The notes under the pieces are model-generated. The model did not search any database. It had not been told where the DNA came from and saw only the letters and a list, made by a program, of their open reading frames with translations. From SIG440 sp045532055 (GTDB lineage Bacteria; Bacillota; Clostridia; Monoglobales; Monoglobaceae), in contig JAZSFF010000054.1 of NCBI GenBank assembly GCA_045532055.1, positions 1 through 31,385 on the forward strand: a stretch of 31,385 bases of DNA. The letters are read 5' to 3'. Numbering within the stretch: position 1 is the stretch's first letter; every line of letters starts with the position of its first letter. This document shows positions 15,211-23,510 of the stretch, piece after piece. Both the position numbers and the translations under genes were made by a program.

Positions 15211-16713
15211 TTATTTATCAAGAGGCTTCATTGTGGGGAACAGCAATACGTCACGGATTGATGCACTGTCAGTAAGGAGCATCACAAGTCTGTCCACACC
15301 AATGCCCAAACCACCTGTTGGGGGCATACCATATTCAAGTGCTGTAAGGAAATCATCATCCATCATGCTGGCTTCATCGTCTCCTGCCTCACGGAGTGCA
15401 ACCTGTTTTTCAAAACGGGCACGCTGATCAATGGGGTCATTAAGCTCCGAAAATGCGTTTCCGAACTCACGTCCTGTGATAAACACTTCAAATCTTTCGG
15501 TCAGTTCAGGCTGTGAGGCCTTTCTTTTTGCCAATGGCGAAATCTCAACAGGATAGTCTGTTATAAATGTGGGCTGAACCAGGTTGTCCTCAACATACTC
15601 ATCAAAGAAAAGTGCAATAATATCGCCTCTTGTATTTTTGATGGGATCAACCTCAAGGCCTTTTTCTTTTGCAATCTTTTGAGCTTTTTCGTCTGTCTTG
15701 ATTTCGTTGAAGTCAACACCTGAGTATTTTTTAACAGAATCAATCATGGTAATACGTTCAAAGTGTGAAAGGTCAATCTCTGTACCCTGGTATGTAACCT
15801 TGGTAGTTCCGCAAGCCTGCTCGGCACAATGACGGATGAGATTTTCGGTCAAATCCATCATGTCATTGTAATCACCATATGCCTGATAAACCTCCATAGA
15901 CGTATATTCAGGGTTGTGCTTTACATCCATGCCCTCGTTGCGGAAACATCTGCCGATTTCATATACACGTTCAAACCCGCCCACGATAAGCCTCTTCAAA
16001 TGCAGTTCTGTGGCAATTCGCATATACATATCTATGTCCAATGCATTATGATGAGTAATAAATGGGCGTGCAGCAGCACCACCGGGAATAGTATTAAGCA
16101 TGGGGGTTTCAACCTCCATGAAATTCTTTGAATCAAGGTAGTTGCGCATTGCTGTTATTACCTTTGTTCTGATTTCAAAGGTTCGTTTTACCTCAGGATT
16201 AACAATCAAATCTACATAACGCTGACGATATCTTAGGTCTGTATCACGAAGCCCATGGAATTTTTCTGGCAAAGGAAGCAAAGACTTACTAAGGAGTGTA
16301 TAGCCGTTTGTACGAACAGAAATTTCGCCTTTTTGTGTTCTGAACACCTCACCTGTAACTCCAACCAAATCGCCGATATCCAGTTTTTTGAACTTTTTAT
16401 ATACATCTTCGCCCATATCATCACGGGTAACATAAAGCTGAATTTTGCCTTCTCTGTCACGAAGGTCAAAGAAAGATGCCTTACCCATGACACGCTTTGA
16501 CATAAGACGGCCGGCAATAGACACCTGCTGACCTTCCATTTTGTCAAAGTTATCTATGATTTCTGCTGTATGATACTCTTGATTATAGGTAGTAACATCA
16601 AAGGGATTTTCGCCATCCTGCTGCAGTTGAGCCAACTTCTCGCGTCTTACTTTCATAAGCTCGCCGATATCCTGCTGCTGTACCTGCTCATTTTGTCTGT
16701 TGTTTTCGCTCAT
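15211..16713 (-). CDS. lysS: Lysyl-tRNA synthetase, class II
   Basis: A 500-residue synthetase that charges tRNA-Lys. The N-terminal OB-fold anticodon domain (about 55-170, with VSIAGRLMSKRVMGKASFFDLRD) is followed by the class II catalytic core: motif 1 around the NFMEVETPML region, motif 2 FERVYEIGRCFRNEG, and motif 3 GLGIGVDRLVMLLTDS near the C-terminus. Length is normal (about 500). AGGAG lies 8 bases before the ATG. It follows greA by 15 bases, a pairing common in Clostridia. No T-box leader is seen in front. Confidence 0.98.
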   Translation of the reverse strand: MSENNRQNEQVQQQDIGELMKVRREKLAQLQQDGENPFDVTTYNQEYHTAEIIDNFDKMEGQQVSIAGRLMSKRVMGKASFFDLRDREGKIQLYVTRDDMGEDVYKKFKKLDIGDLVGVTGEVFRTQKGEISVRTNGYTLLSKSLLPLPEKFHGLRDTDLRYRQRYVDLIVNPEVKRTFEIRTKVITAMRNYLDSKNFMEVETPMLNTIPGGAAARPFITHHNALDIDMYMRIATELHLKRLIVGGFERVYEIGRCFRNEGMDVKHNPEYTSMEVYQAYGDYNDMMDLTENLIRHCAEQACGTTKVTYQGTEIDLSHFERITMIDSVKKYSGVDFNEIKTDEKAQKIAKEKGLEVDPIKNTRGDIIALFFDEYVEDNLVQPTFITDYPVEISPLAKRKASQPELTERFEVFITGREFGNAFSELNDPIDQRARFEKQVALREAGDDEASMMDDDFLTALEYGMPPTGGLGIGVDRLVMLLTDSASIRDVLLFPTMKPLDK

Positions 16714-16728
16714 TTTTATTCTCCTATT

Positions 16729-17205
16729 CTATTTGCTTATGCTTAAAATCTTAAACTTAATAACACCGCCGGGGGTTTCAACATCAACGATATCACCAAT
16801 ATTTCTGCCGATAAGGGCTCTGCCAACAGGTGATTCGTCTGATATTCTGAACATGTCCGGGTCAGCTTCGGTAGAACCCACAATGCTGTATTCCAATTCT
16901 TCTTCAAACTCTTCATCATAAACCTTGACACGGGTTCCGATGCTTACCACATTAAGGTCTATGTCATCATGGTCAATTACCTTTGCATTTTTAAGCATGT
17001 TTTCCAACTGAACAATCCTCGCCTCAACCTGAGCCTGCTCTTCCTTGGCAGCATCGTACTCAGAGTTTTCAGACAAGTCACCAAAGCCACGTGCGACTTT
17101 AATCTTCTCAGCTACTTCCTTACGTTTTTTTGTTCTTAAATTCTCCAGCTCCTGCTCGAGTTTCAAAAGTCCTTCATCAGTAAGCATAATCTGTTTGTTA
17201 TCCAT
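16729..17205 (-). CDS. greA: Transcription elongation factor GreA
   Basis: A 158-residue factor that rescues backtracked RNA polymerase by stimulating transcript cleavage. An N-terminal coiled coil (about 12-75) carries the acidic tip loop in GDLSENSEYDAAKEEQ, and the C-terminal FKBP-like domain holds ISDESPVGRALIGRNIGDIVDV. The start codon is preceded only by a weak AGAAG, with AGGAAGG further up. Its promoter at 17319-17347 gives a leader of about 107 bases. Confidence 0.97.
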   Translation of the reverse strand: MDNKQIMLTDEGLLKLEQELENLRTKKRKEVAEKIKVARGFGDLSENSEYDAAKEEQAQVEARIVQLENMLKNAKVIDHDDIDLNVVSIGTRVKVYDEEFEEELEYSIVGSTEADPDMFRISDESPVGRALIGRNIGDIVDVETPGGVIKFKILSISK

Positions 17206-17312
17206 TTTACTTCTTGGCCTTCCTGCTCACAAACTAATCTGTCCGGCCTTACCGTGAGCCCGTAAAGCATCCCTGACGTCAGTACTGTAAACATACAAAT
17301 TGTATACGCAAT
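17206..17312 (-). promoter_or_regulatory. Long structured leader of the greA-lysS transcript
   Basis: The - strand leader contains a self-complementary CTGACGTCAG and a long-range GCTCAC...GTGAGC pair (6 bp, 23-base loop) ending close to the greA ribosome binding region. I cannot match it to a known riboswitch or T-box. It also carries an open frame that overlaps the greA start. Confidence 0.35.
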
Positions 17313-17318
17313 TAGTAT

Positions 17319-17347
17319 ATTATATATCATCTTGTTCATAAAGTCAA
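17319..17347 (-). promoter_or_regulatory. Consensus sigma-A promoter of greA-lysS
   Basis: On the - strand, TTGACT (17342-17347) and perfect TATAAT (17319-17324) are spaced by 17 bases. The TGA of the -35 hexamer is the stop codon of the upstream unknown gene (17344-17346). Confidence 0.88.
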
Positions 17348-18087
17348 CTTTTTTTATTTGAAAAGTATTCTGCCACCTTACCAACAGGATTAAACCCCTT
17401 GATGTATGATGATATTTCAAGGGAATCTGCCCTAAATCCACCTAAATCAAAATCCAGTTTTATGCCATCAACAACTATATCTCTGCCAATTCTGACAAAA
17501 CCGTTATCAACATCTATAAACACATCAACAGCTCCGTATGAAATATTCCTGCAAATCTTTATAGGCATACCTGTTTCATCACAAAACTGTTCACACAAAT
17601 CTGCCCCATTCTTTTCATTTTGAGTACAAATAATCAGATTTCTTATGTCATAACATAATTCCCGCATAAGATACTCACTTATTCTATCCATTTTGCTGTC
17701 CCTTATGCAGACCTTTGCCTCCATCAAATCAACCCCGCACTCTGGCGCAAATCGTCTGATGGCGTGCGGAACTGTATGCAAAAATATATCTCTTTTCTGT
17801 TGAATGTTTTTCTCAAAATTCCCCCAGTCCACAAGTGAACCCTTTATGTTGTCGGACAAAACAATGGCCTCTGTGCCACTTTTTTTTAGCAGTTTTTCTG
17901 CTTTTTTTGCATACCTCATCAATACTTTTTCTTTCATTGATGACATCCGTTCTTTGCTAAAAGGTATTTCTGCAACAATCAATTCGAATGGATTTTTGTC
18001 ACTGTATATTACCTTCTTCTTACATCCTTCAAAAATACATTTTCGTTCTTTTGTCAGCCGTTCTGTAATAAGACCTATGCTAACCAC
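17344..18087 (-). CDS. Conserved-looking protein of unknown function
   Basis: A 247-residue soluble protein, with no signal peptide or membrane segment. A basic helical first third (about residues 50-70, KEKVLMRYAKKAEKLLKK) is followed by an alpha/beta region with repeated hydrophobic strands (LIICTQ, VDVFIDV, DIVVDG). I recognise no catalytic motif. The start is GTG at 18087: GGAG is 10 bases upstream, while the ATG overlapping it is in another frame that stops after four codons. It lies 26 bases after the S41 protease gene, so it probably belongs to the ftsEX-protease transcript. Confidence 0.7.
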   Translation of the reverse strand: MVSIGLITERLTKERKCIFEGCKKKVIYSDKNPFELIVAEIPFSKERMSSMKEKVLMRYAKKAEKLLKKSGTEAIVLSDNIKGSLVDWGNFEKNIQQKRDIFLHTVPHAIRRFAPECGVDLMEAKVCIRDSKMDRISEYLMRELCYDIRNLIICTQNEKNGADLCEQFCDETGMPIKICRNISYGAVDVFIDVDNGFVRIGRDIVVDGIKLDFDLGGFRADSLEISSYIKGFNPVGKVAEYFSNKKS

Positions 18088-18113
18088 ATTAAAACTTCTC
18101 CATTTTTAAAGTA

Positions 18114-19286
18114 TTAATCCGCCTCTAAAATCTCAATCGCTTTCTTTAGCTGTTCATCTTCATCAAGAGAAAGTTCAGAAATCCGTGCAGCTTTATCCAC
18201 ACTCATCTTCACTTCTACATCGGGTTCAATACCCTCTTTATCTATACAAATACCGCTGGGGGTATAGTATCTTGAGTCCGTAATCTTCATAATACTTCCA
18301 TCCCAGAACTCATAGGGTATCTGTGTTACGCCCTTTCCAAAGGTTTTCTCACCCACAATGGTGGCAAGATTATAATCACGCAGTGCTCCTACCAGAACTT
18401 CGCTGGCACTTGCTGTCCCGCCATTCGTGAGAATAACCATATCCACTTTTGTTTTCCCTTCTGTTGCCATATAATCACGCTTGTCGCCGTCCTTATTCAG
18501 GGTATAGACAATCTCACCTTTATCAACAAAAGCATCCGCTATCTCAACTGCAATTTCCATATATCCCCCTGGATTGTTCCTTAAGTCAATCACAAGTTGC
18601 TGCATCTTCTGTTCAACAAGAGAATTGAAATGCTCACAGAACTCACTATAGGTATTTATTCCAAACTGGGTTATCTGCATATATCCGGTTTTATCATCTG
18701 CCATTTTGGACACAACGGTTTCTCTTTGTATTATTGCACGGGTTATGGTCATCTCTACAGTTTTCCCTGATATTGCCTTTAGGATTTTAAGTTTGACCTT
18801 TGTGCCCTCTTTTCCCTTCATATCAGCCGCTATCTGATCAATGCTCCGACCTTCTGTTGTTTCACCGTCAACCTCCAGAATCTGGTCTCCGGAAACAATT
18901 CCTGCATCCTCTGCAGGAGAACCTGAAAGCGGCGATATAACCGTTATATTCCCCGTTTCATCATCACTTGCTATATAGAGTCCTACGCCAGCATAGTCGT
19001 CCGACTCGATGTTTTCCAGAAAGCTTTCTGCCTCTTCTTTATTCATATACAAAGTATAGGGATCCTCGGTACTGTATGCAGCGCCAAGGAGTGCACCATC
19101 AACCAATTCTTCTGATTTCAAATCTTCATAATAGTAATTTTTTAAAGCATTGACGCCTGCTCCGAACTTCACAAAATCCAAAAAGTTAAATGCCCCAAAG
19201 GGGTTAACCAGCATAACAGTGCCCACGGCAGTTGCCACAACCAATAATATTGAAATCAAAACTAAAACCGATTTTTTAATATACAT
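18114..19286 (-). CDS. S41-family C-terminal processing protease
   Basis: A 390-residue CtpA/CtpB-type serine protease. An N-terminal signal anchor (about 6-27) is followed by a PDZ domain (about 95-180, with SPLSGSPAEDAGIVSGDQIL) and the protease core. The catalytic dyad is expected at Ser293 in NGGTASASE and Lys318 in GEKTFGKG, 25 residues apart as in Bacillus CtpB. Such proteases trim exported proteins; in Bacillus CtpB acts in sporulation signalling. Located directly downstream of the M23 endopeptidase and ftsEX, it could process a wall hydrolase, which is inference. Confidence 0.93.
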   Translation of the reverse strand: MYIKKSVLVLISILLVVATAVGTVMLVNPFGAFNFLDFVKFGAGVNALKNYYYEDLKSEELVDGALLGAAYSTEDPYTLYMNKEEAESFLENIESDDYAGVGLYIASDDETGNITVISPLSGSPAEDAGIVSGDQILEVDGETTEGRSIDQIAADMKGKEGTKVKLKILKAISGKTVEMTITRAIIQRETVVSKMADDKTGYMQITQFGINTYSEFCEHFNSLVEQKMQQLVIDLRNNPGGYMEIAVEIADAFVDKGEIVYTLNKDGDKRDYMATEGKTKVDMVILTNGGTASASEVLVGALRDYNLATIVGEKTFGKGVTQIPYEFWDGSIMKITDSRYYTPSGICIDKEGIEPDVEVKMSVDKAARISELSLDEDEQLKKAIEILEAD

Positions 19287-19327
19287 AAAACGCAGACCTT
19301 TCCGTCAGATTTCTGCCACAAAACGTG

Positions 19328-19357
19328 TCCATCCCTTCACAATACGGAAGGGATGGA
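19328..19357 (-). terminator. Hairpin between M23 and S41 genes, possible weak terminator
   Basis: A perfect 11-bp stem (19328-19338 with 19347-19357, TCCATCCCTTC/GAAGGGATGGA) with an 8-base loop lies in the 117-base gap. The tract after it on the - strand (CACGTTTTGTGG) is not a proper T run, so it may be an mRNA processing or stability element rather than a full stop. Confidence 0.5.
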
Positions 19358-19403
19358 ACTTTATACATATACTATGCAGATAAAAAGAATTTAATTACTA
19401 AAG

Positions 19404-20558
19404 TTAGTTAAAGTATTGCATGGGATCAACAGCTGTACCGTTTATCAGCACTTCAAAATGCAGATGGGGCCCGGTAGAATTTCCCGTTGAACCAACACAG
19501 CCTATCTGTTGACCTTTCTGTACCGACTGACCCTTTGACACACTGTATGAACTCATATGAGCATAAAGCGTAGCTTTGCCACCGCCATGGTCAATGATTA
19601 CACAGTTTCCGTACCCTGAATTCCATCCGGCAAGAGTTACTGTGCCGGAATTTGCTGCAACAATAGCAGCACCATAAGATGCACCGATATCTGTGCCCGT
19701 ATGACGTTTGTATACTCCTGTCACAGGATTCTTTCGTCTGGGTGAGAAATGGGATGTTATGTAATGACAGCTTGGTGTTGGCCATGTAAACTCGCCACCA
19801 ACATAAGCTCTGCCGCTTGAGGATGTGCTCAGCGACCCTGAAACCTGCCTTCTCAAACTTTCCATTGCCCGGTCAGCATCATCAATAATCTTTTGATAAG
19901 CAGCAGCATCTTTTTCAAGTTCCTGCATATATTCTTTTTGTTCTTTTTGTTTGTTTGCAAGCGCTTGTTTTTGACTGTTCAGGTTGTCTTTTGCAGTTTC
20001 CTGATTCTTTTTTAGTGTTGCAATCTCGTCACGGGCTTTTTCGATTTCCAGACGGGTTGCTTCCATTACATCAAAGATTTCCTTATCATATTCCGAAATC
20101 TCTTTTACTATTTCTGCCTTATCAACAAAATCACTGAAACTTTTTGCAGAGAGGAGCATCTCGATATAACTAACATCTCCCTGCTCGCACATAACCCTGA
20201 AACGTTCTTTAAAGAGGTCATACTTTTCCTCAGCTTTAGCTGTTGCCACATCAAGTTTTGCCTGTTCTTCATTAAGACGTTTGTCCGTCTCGGCAATCTC
20301 AGCATCTATATCGTTTATCTGTGCCTGAATGTCACCAGATTCTTTTTCCAGTTTTTCCATTTCCGCAAGAGTTTTGGCTCTTTTCGTCTTGTTGCTGTTC
20401 AGCTTTTCCTGAGCCTCATTTTTCTTTTGTTGCTGACTGTTAATTTTCTGCTGTGTTGTATCCGCATAAACAAACTCAATAGCCAAAGATGCCACTATGC
20501 CAAAAATAAAAATAGATGCTATAATTATTGAAACCCATTTCACTGTTTTTCTGCTCAT
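19404..20558 (-). CDS. Coiled-coil M23 peptidoglycan endopeptidase (EnvC/PcsB-like)
   Basis: A 384-residue exported protein. A signal peptide (1-32) ending near FVYADTT leads into a long coiled coil (about 35-235, rich in K, E, Q and A) and then a LytM/M23 domain. Zinc ligands are intact: His286 and Asp290 in RHTGTDIG, and His367 in GPHLHFEV, with His334 (LYAHMSS) and His365 as catalytic histidines, so the enzyme should be active. Coiled-coil M23 proteins next to ftsEX are the known partners through which FtsEX switches on wall cleavage at division. It follows ftsX by 14 bases. Confidence 0.93.
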   Translation of the reverse strand: MSRKTVKWVSIIIASIFIFGIVASLAIEFVYADTTQQKINSQQQKKNEAQEKLNSNKTKRAKTLAEMEKLEKESGDIQAQINDIDAEIAETDKRLNEEQAKLDVATAKAEEKYDLFKERFRVMCEQGDVSYIEMLLSAKSFSDFVDKAEIVKEISEYDKEIFDVMEATRLEIEKARDEIATLKKNQETAKDNLNSQKQALANKQKEQKEYMQELEKDAAAYQKIIDDADRAMESLRRQVSGSLSTSSSGRAYVGGEFTWPTPSCHYITSHFSPRRKNPVTGVYKRHTGTDIGASYGAAIVAANSGTVTLAGWNSGYGNCVIIDHGGGKATLYAHMSSYSVSKGQSVQKGQQIGCVGSTGNSTGPHLHFEVLINGTAVDPMQYFN

Positions 20559-20572
20559 TCAACCACACCTCT

Positions 20573-21469
20573 TTAAACATGCAAATGTTTTCTTATGGAC
20601 ATTGCACTGCCCGCCATTCCGATTCCGATACCCATAACCAAAAATGTCACTATCACTACATTCAAAACTTCGGTTCCTGACAAAAGCTCAATGTTGCCCA
20701 TAAACTCCTGAACAGTAGGCAAAACCGAACCATAACCCAACATTACAATAAATGTTGCAACTGCCGCACCTACAGCACCAAGCAGCATCCCCTCAATAAT
20801 GAAAGGCCATCTTATGAACCAGTTTGTGGCACCCACAAATTTCATAATGTTTATCTCTTTGCGTCTTGAGAACATTCCAAGCTTTATGGTATTTGATATG
20901 ATAAATACCGATATTGCCGCAAGTATCAATATCAGCCATACACTTACGTGCTGAATGGTATTGGTAATAGAAAGAATCTGTTGTATCAAATCCTGACGAT
21001 TTACAACTTCTTCAACACCGGGAATCTTTGCAGCAGCCTCTGCCACCTGGTTTGCCATTGTAACATCCTCAAGAACAAGAACGTATGCATCACGCAGAGG
21101 GTTGTCCTCTTCCAATGTATCAATAACCTCGGCTCTATCCTGATAAACACCGTCTTTATAGTTTTGCAGACGCTCTTCCTTGGTATAAAGCTGAGCCTCT
21201 TTTACATACTCAATTTCGCTCAAAGAACTGCCTATAGCACGCACATCATCACGGCTCATTTCGTTGGGCATATACACATTGATTTCGCACTGTTCTTTTA
21301 TCTGGTCGCCAATGGAATTCAGGTTCATGCTGAAAAGGGTAAAAAATCCAAAGAGCACCAGACTCGCAATAACAATACCTATTGACGCCAATGTCATGAG
21401 GCTGTTGGAAACCAGTCCCTTAAACCCTTGGGTCAGAAAATATTTAATATTCCTAAATATCATAGCCAT
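20573..21469 (-). CDS. ftsX: Cell division ABC transporter permease FtsX
   Basis: A 298-residue membrane protein with one N-terminal membrane helix (about 22-45), an extracellular domain (about 50-165) and three C-terminal helices. NTIKLGMFSRRKEINIMKFVGATNWFIRWPFI is the MacB/FtsX-type coupling block. FtsX passes the ATPase state of FtsE to an outer wall hydrolase. Its ATG lies 17 bases inside the end of ftsE, which indicates translational coupling; a second ATG two codons later could also serve. Confidence 0.96.
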   Translation of the reverse strand: MAMIFRNIKYFLTQGFKGLVSNSLMTLASIGIVIASLVLFGFFTLFSMNLNSIGDQIKEQCEINVYMPNEMSRDDVRAIGSSLSEIEYVKEAQLYTKEERLQNYKDGVYQDRAEVIDTLEEDNPLRDAYVLVLEDVTMANQVAEAAAKIPGVEEVVNRQDLIQQILSITNTIQHVSVWLILILAAISVFIISNTIKLGMFSRRKEINIMKFVGATNWFIRWPFIIEGMLLGAVGAAVATFIVMLGYGSVLPTVQEFMGNIELLSGTEVLNVVIVTFLVMGIGIGMAGSAMSIRKHLHV

Positions 21470-22142
21470 AAACCCCTTCTTCTTCGTCTCTTACCAGCTT
21501 TCCGTCTTCTATCGCAAGAACCCTCATGTGCATCTCATCAACAAAGTTCTTTGCATGGGTGGCAACTATCATTGTTGTTCCACGTTTGTTTATGTCAGTA
21601 AGAAGTTGCATGATTTCACAAGCAGTATCCGGGTCAAGGTTTCCTGTAGGCTCGTCCGCAATGATTACCGGAGGCTTGTTGACCAGTGCACGTGCCAACG
21701 AAACTCTTTGCTGTTCACCGCCGGAAAGCTGTCCCGGTTTCATCCTTGCCTTATGAGAAAGTCCAACCAAGGACAAAACATTTGGCACATTACGTCGGAT
21801 TTCGCTCCTTGATGCCCCTATAACCTGCATTGCAAAAGCCACATTTTCATACACAGTTTTGTTGGGGAGCAATCTGAAGTCCTGAAAAACCATTCCTATA
21901 TTTCTTCTCAAATATGGAATTTTGTTTTTGGGAAGTTCATCAAGTTTGAGTCCGTTGACAATAATTTCGCCGGAATTTGCTGTTTCCTCTTTGATTATCA
22001 GCTTTGTCAAAGTGGATTTGCCTGCACCCGATGGGCCAACTAAAAACACAAACTCCCCCTTATCAATAAAAAACGAAACGTCATCAAGGGCTCTCACCCC
22101 TGTATCCTCATAGGTTTTAGACACGTTTTTAAATTCAATCAT
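21453..22142 (-). CDS. ftsE: Cell division ABC transporter ATP-binding protein FtsE
   Basis: A 229-residue ABC ATPase: Walker A GPSGAGKST (36-44), Q-loop FQDFRLLPN, signature LSGGEQQRVSLARAL (139-153), Walker B IIADEP (160-165) and the H-loop THAKNF. The signature and the YEDTGVRALDDVSF opening are FtsE-like rather than LolD-like, and the overlapping ftsX confirms the call. AGGGGGAAAGG lies upstream of the ATG. The regulator gene ends 57 bases upstream with no clear terminator between. Confidence 0.96.
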   Translation of the reverse strand: MIEFKNVSKTYEDTGVRALDDVSFFIDKGEFVFLVGPSGAGKSTLTKLIIKEETANSGEIIVNGLKLDELPKNKIPYLRRNIGMVFQDFRLLPNKTVYENVAFAMQVIGASRSEIRRNVPNVLSLVGLSHKARMKPGQLSGGEQQRVSLARALVNKPPVIIADEPTGNLDPDTACEIMQLLTDINKRGTTMIVATHAKNFVDEMHMRVLAIEDGKLVRDEEEGVYGYDI

Positions 22143-22199
22143 AATTCACTCAGCCTTTCCCCCTGCAATTTTTTGCAAGGCACCGAGCATACCTGAAAC

Positions 22200-23285
22200 T
22201 TATATTCTGGTAGGCTCTGAAGTCAGATATTTGTTAACCATCATAGCCACCTTGAATATGATAGCATCATCAAACTCTCTCAGGTCAAGACCTGTAAGCT
22301 TTTTGATTTTGTCCAGTCTGTAAACAAGAGTGTTTCTGTGGACAAACAGTTTCCTTGATGTTTCAGAAACGTTAAGGTTGTTCTCAAAAAACTTTTGAAT
22401 TGTATAAATTGTTTCATTGTCCAAAACAGAAATAGACTCTTTTTTAAATACTTCATTCAAGAACAATTCGCAAAGAGTGGTAGGCAACTGATAAATAAGT
22501 CTTCCTATACCCAGATTATCATAGCTTATTATATTCTTTTCGGTATCAAACACTTTTCCTACTTCCAAAGCAATTCTTGCTTCACGGTATGCACGTGCAA
22601 GCTCCTGAATGGTATCAACCACTGTTGAAATACCCACTGAAATTTTCACCATTGCCTCAGAATTTATTGTGTCATGCATTTCCTGAGCCTGTTTCATGAT
22701 ATCCTTCATGTCTGAACTGCTTTTCAGTGCACGCACAACGGCAACATCCCTGTCATCAATTCGTATAACAAAGTCCTTTGCCTTGTCGGGAAAAATATTC
22801 TGCAAAATATCAACCAATGAAACTTCAACATTCTTGTGTGTTCTTACAAGGAAAACAACCCTTGCCTCATCAACAGCCAACTTAAGTTCACGGCTTCTGT
22901 ATATTATATCGTTTGAGAGAACATTGTCGAGAATAACATTCTTCATAAAGCTGTTTCGGTCATACTTCTCGTCATAATGTTGCTTTATTGTAGAAAAATG
23001 TGCACCCAAAAATACAGCAAAGCCCTTTGCAATCTCATCTGTTCCCTCACAGAAAACAACATACATATTTTTGTTAGCAGTTTCAATCTTGCGGAAAACA
23101 TAACCTCCGCCAATATACTCTTCATTATTTGTTTCAAAATGGGCAATAACAGCTTCGTTCTGATGCCCCACCTTTGTCTCATCACTGCAGGCAATTATGT
23201 AGCCGTTGTCATCCATAATACCTATTCTTCTGTGGATATCTTTTTTAAGCTGATTACATGTATTCTGAAAAATTCTGTTTTGCAT
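22200..23285 (-). CDS. PucR/CdaR-type transcriptional regulator
   Basis: A 361-residue regulator. The N-terminal part (about 1-120) resembles the sugar-diacid recognition (CdaR) domain, including GIMDDNGYIIACSD. A middle GGDEF-like CdaR region (about 130-260) contains ISVGISTVVDTIQELARAYREARIALEVG, and a C-terminal PucR helix-turn-helix (about 300-350) reads NVSETSRKLFVHRNTLVYRLDKIKKLTGLDLR. Family members are activators that answer small metabolites; the ligand is not known here. It is the promoter-proximal gene of the ftsEX cluster, an unusual partner for cell division genes. GGAGG lies 8 bases before the ATG. Confidence 0.88.
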   Translation of the reverse strand: MQNRIFQNTCNQLKKDIHRRIGIMDDNGYIIACSDETKVGHQNEAVIAHFETNNEEYIGGGYVFRKIETANKNMYVVFCEGTDEIAKGFAVFLGAHFSTIKQHYDEKYDRNSFMKNVILDNVLSNDIIYRSRELKLAVDEARVVFLVRTHKNVEVSLVDILQNIFPDKAKDFVIRIDDRDVAVVRALKSSSDMKDIMKQAQEMHDTINSEAMVKISVGISTVVDTIQELARAYREARIALEVGKVFDTEKNIISYDNLGIGRLIYQLPTTLCELFLNEVFKKESISVLDNETIYTIQKFFENNLNVSETSRKLFVHRNTLVYRLDKIKKLTGLDLREFDDAIIFKVAMMVNKYLTSEPTRI

Positions 23286-23315
23286 GTAAATACCTCCATA
23301 CTATACTCTTTTTAA

Positions 23316-23338
23316 GGCACGGTATTTTACCGCCTGCC
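23316..23338 (-). promoter_or_regulatory. Bulged hairpin in the regulator leader
   Basis: On the - strand GGCA and CGGTA pair with TACCG and TGCC around a 3-base loop, with a 2-base bulge. It lies between the promoter at 23373-23401 and the regulator's ribosome binding site, so it is part of the mRNA leader. It may be a stability or attenuation element. Confidence 0.45.
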
Positions 23339-23372
23339 AAAAAAACATTACTTTCCACTCTATCATTTTAAT

Positions 23373-23401
23373 ATTATACCGCTTTTTTTTGCAAAATGCA
23401 A
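23373..23401 (-). promoter_or_regulatory. Sigma-A promoter of the regulator-ftsEX cluster
   Basis: On the - strand, TTGCAT (23396-23401) and perfect TATAAT (23373-23378) are spaced by 17 bases. It lies after the topA terminator and about 88 bases upstream of the regulator's start codon. Confidence 0.75.
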
Positions 23402-23473
23402 GATTTTTGTGCATTTTTTACAAAAATTTCATAAAATCCACTTTAAACGTCCAGTATATGCGGTTTTGAGCAA

Positions 23474-23504
23474 ACAAAAAGCTCCGGCAAAATTGCCGGA
23501 GCTT
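23474..23504 (-). terminator. Intrinsic terminator of the topA operon
   Basis: A perfect 12-bp stem (23479-23490 with 23493-23504, AAGCTCCGGCAA/TTGCCGGAGCTT) is followed on the - strand by TTTTTG once the stem is closed. It lies 6 bases after the topA stop codon. Confidence 0.93.
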
Positions 23505-23510
23505 TGATTT

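Noticed and set aside
17206..17343. A lysine T-box or L-box before greA-lysS
   Set aside because: No T-box UGG motif followed by a terminator/antiterminator pair is visible, and the leader is too short.
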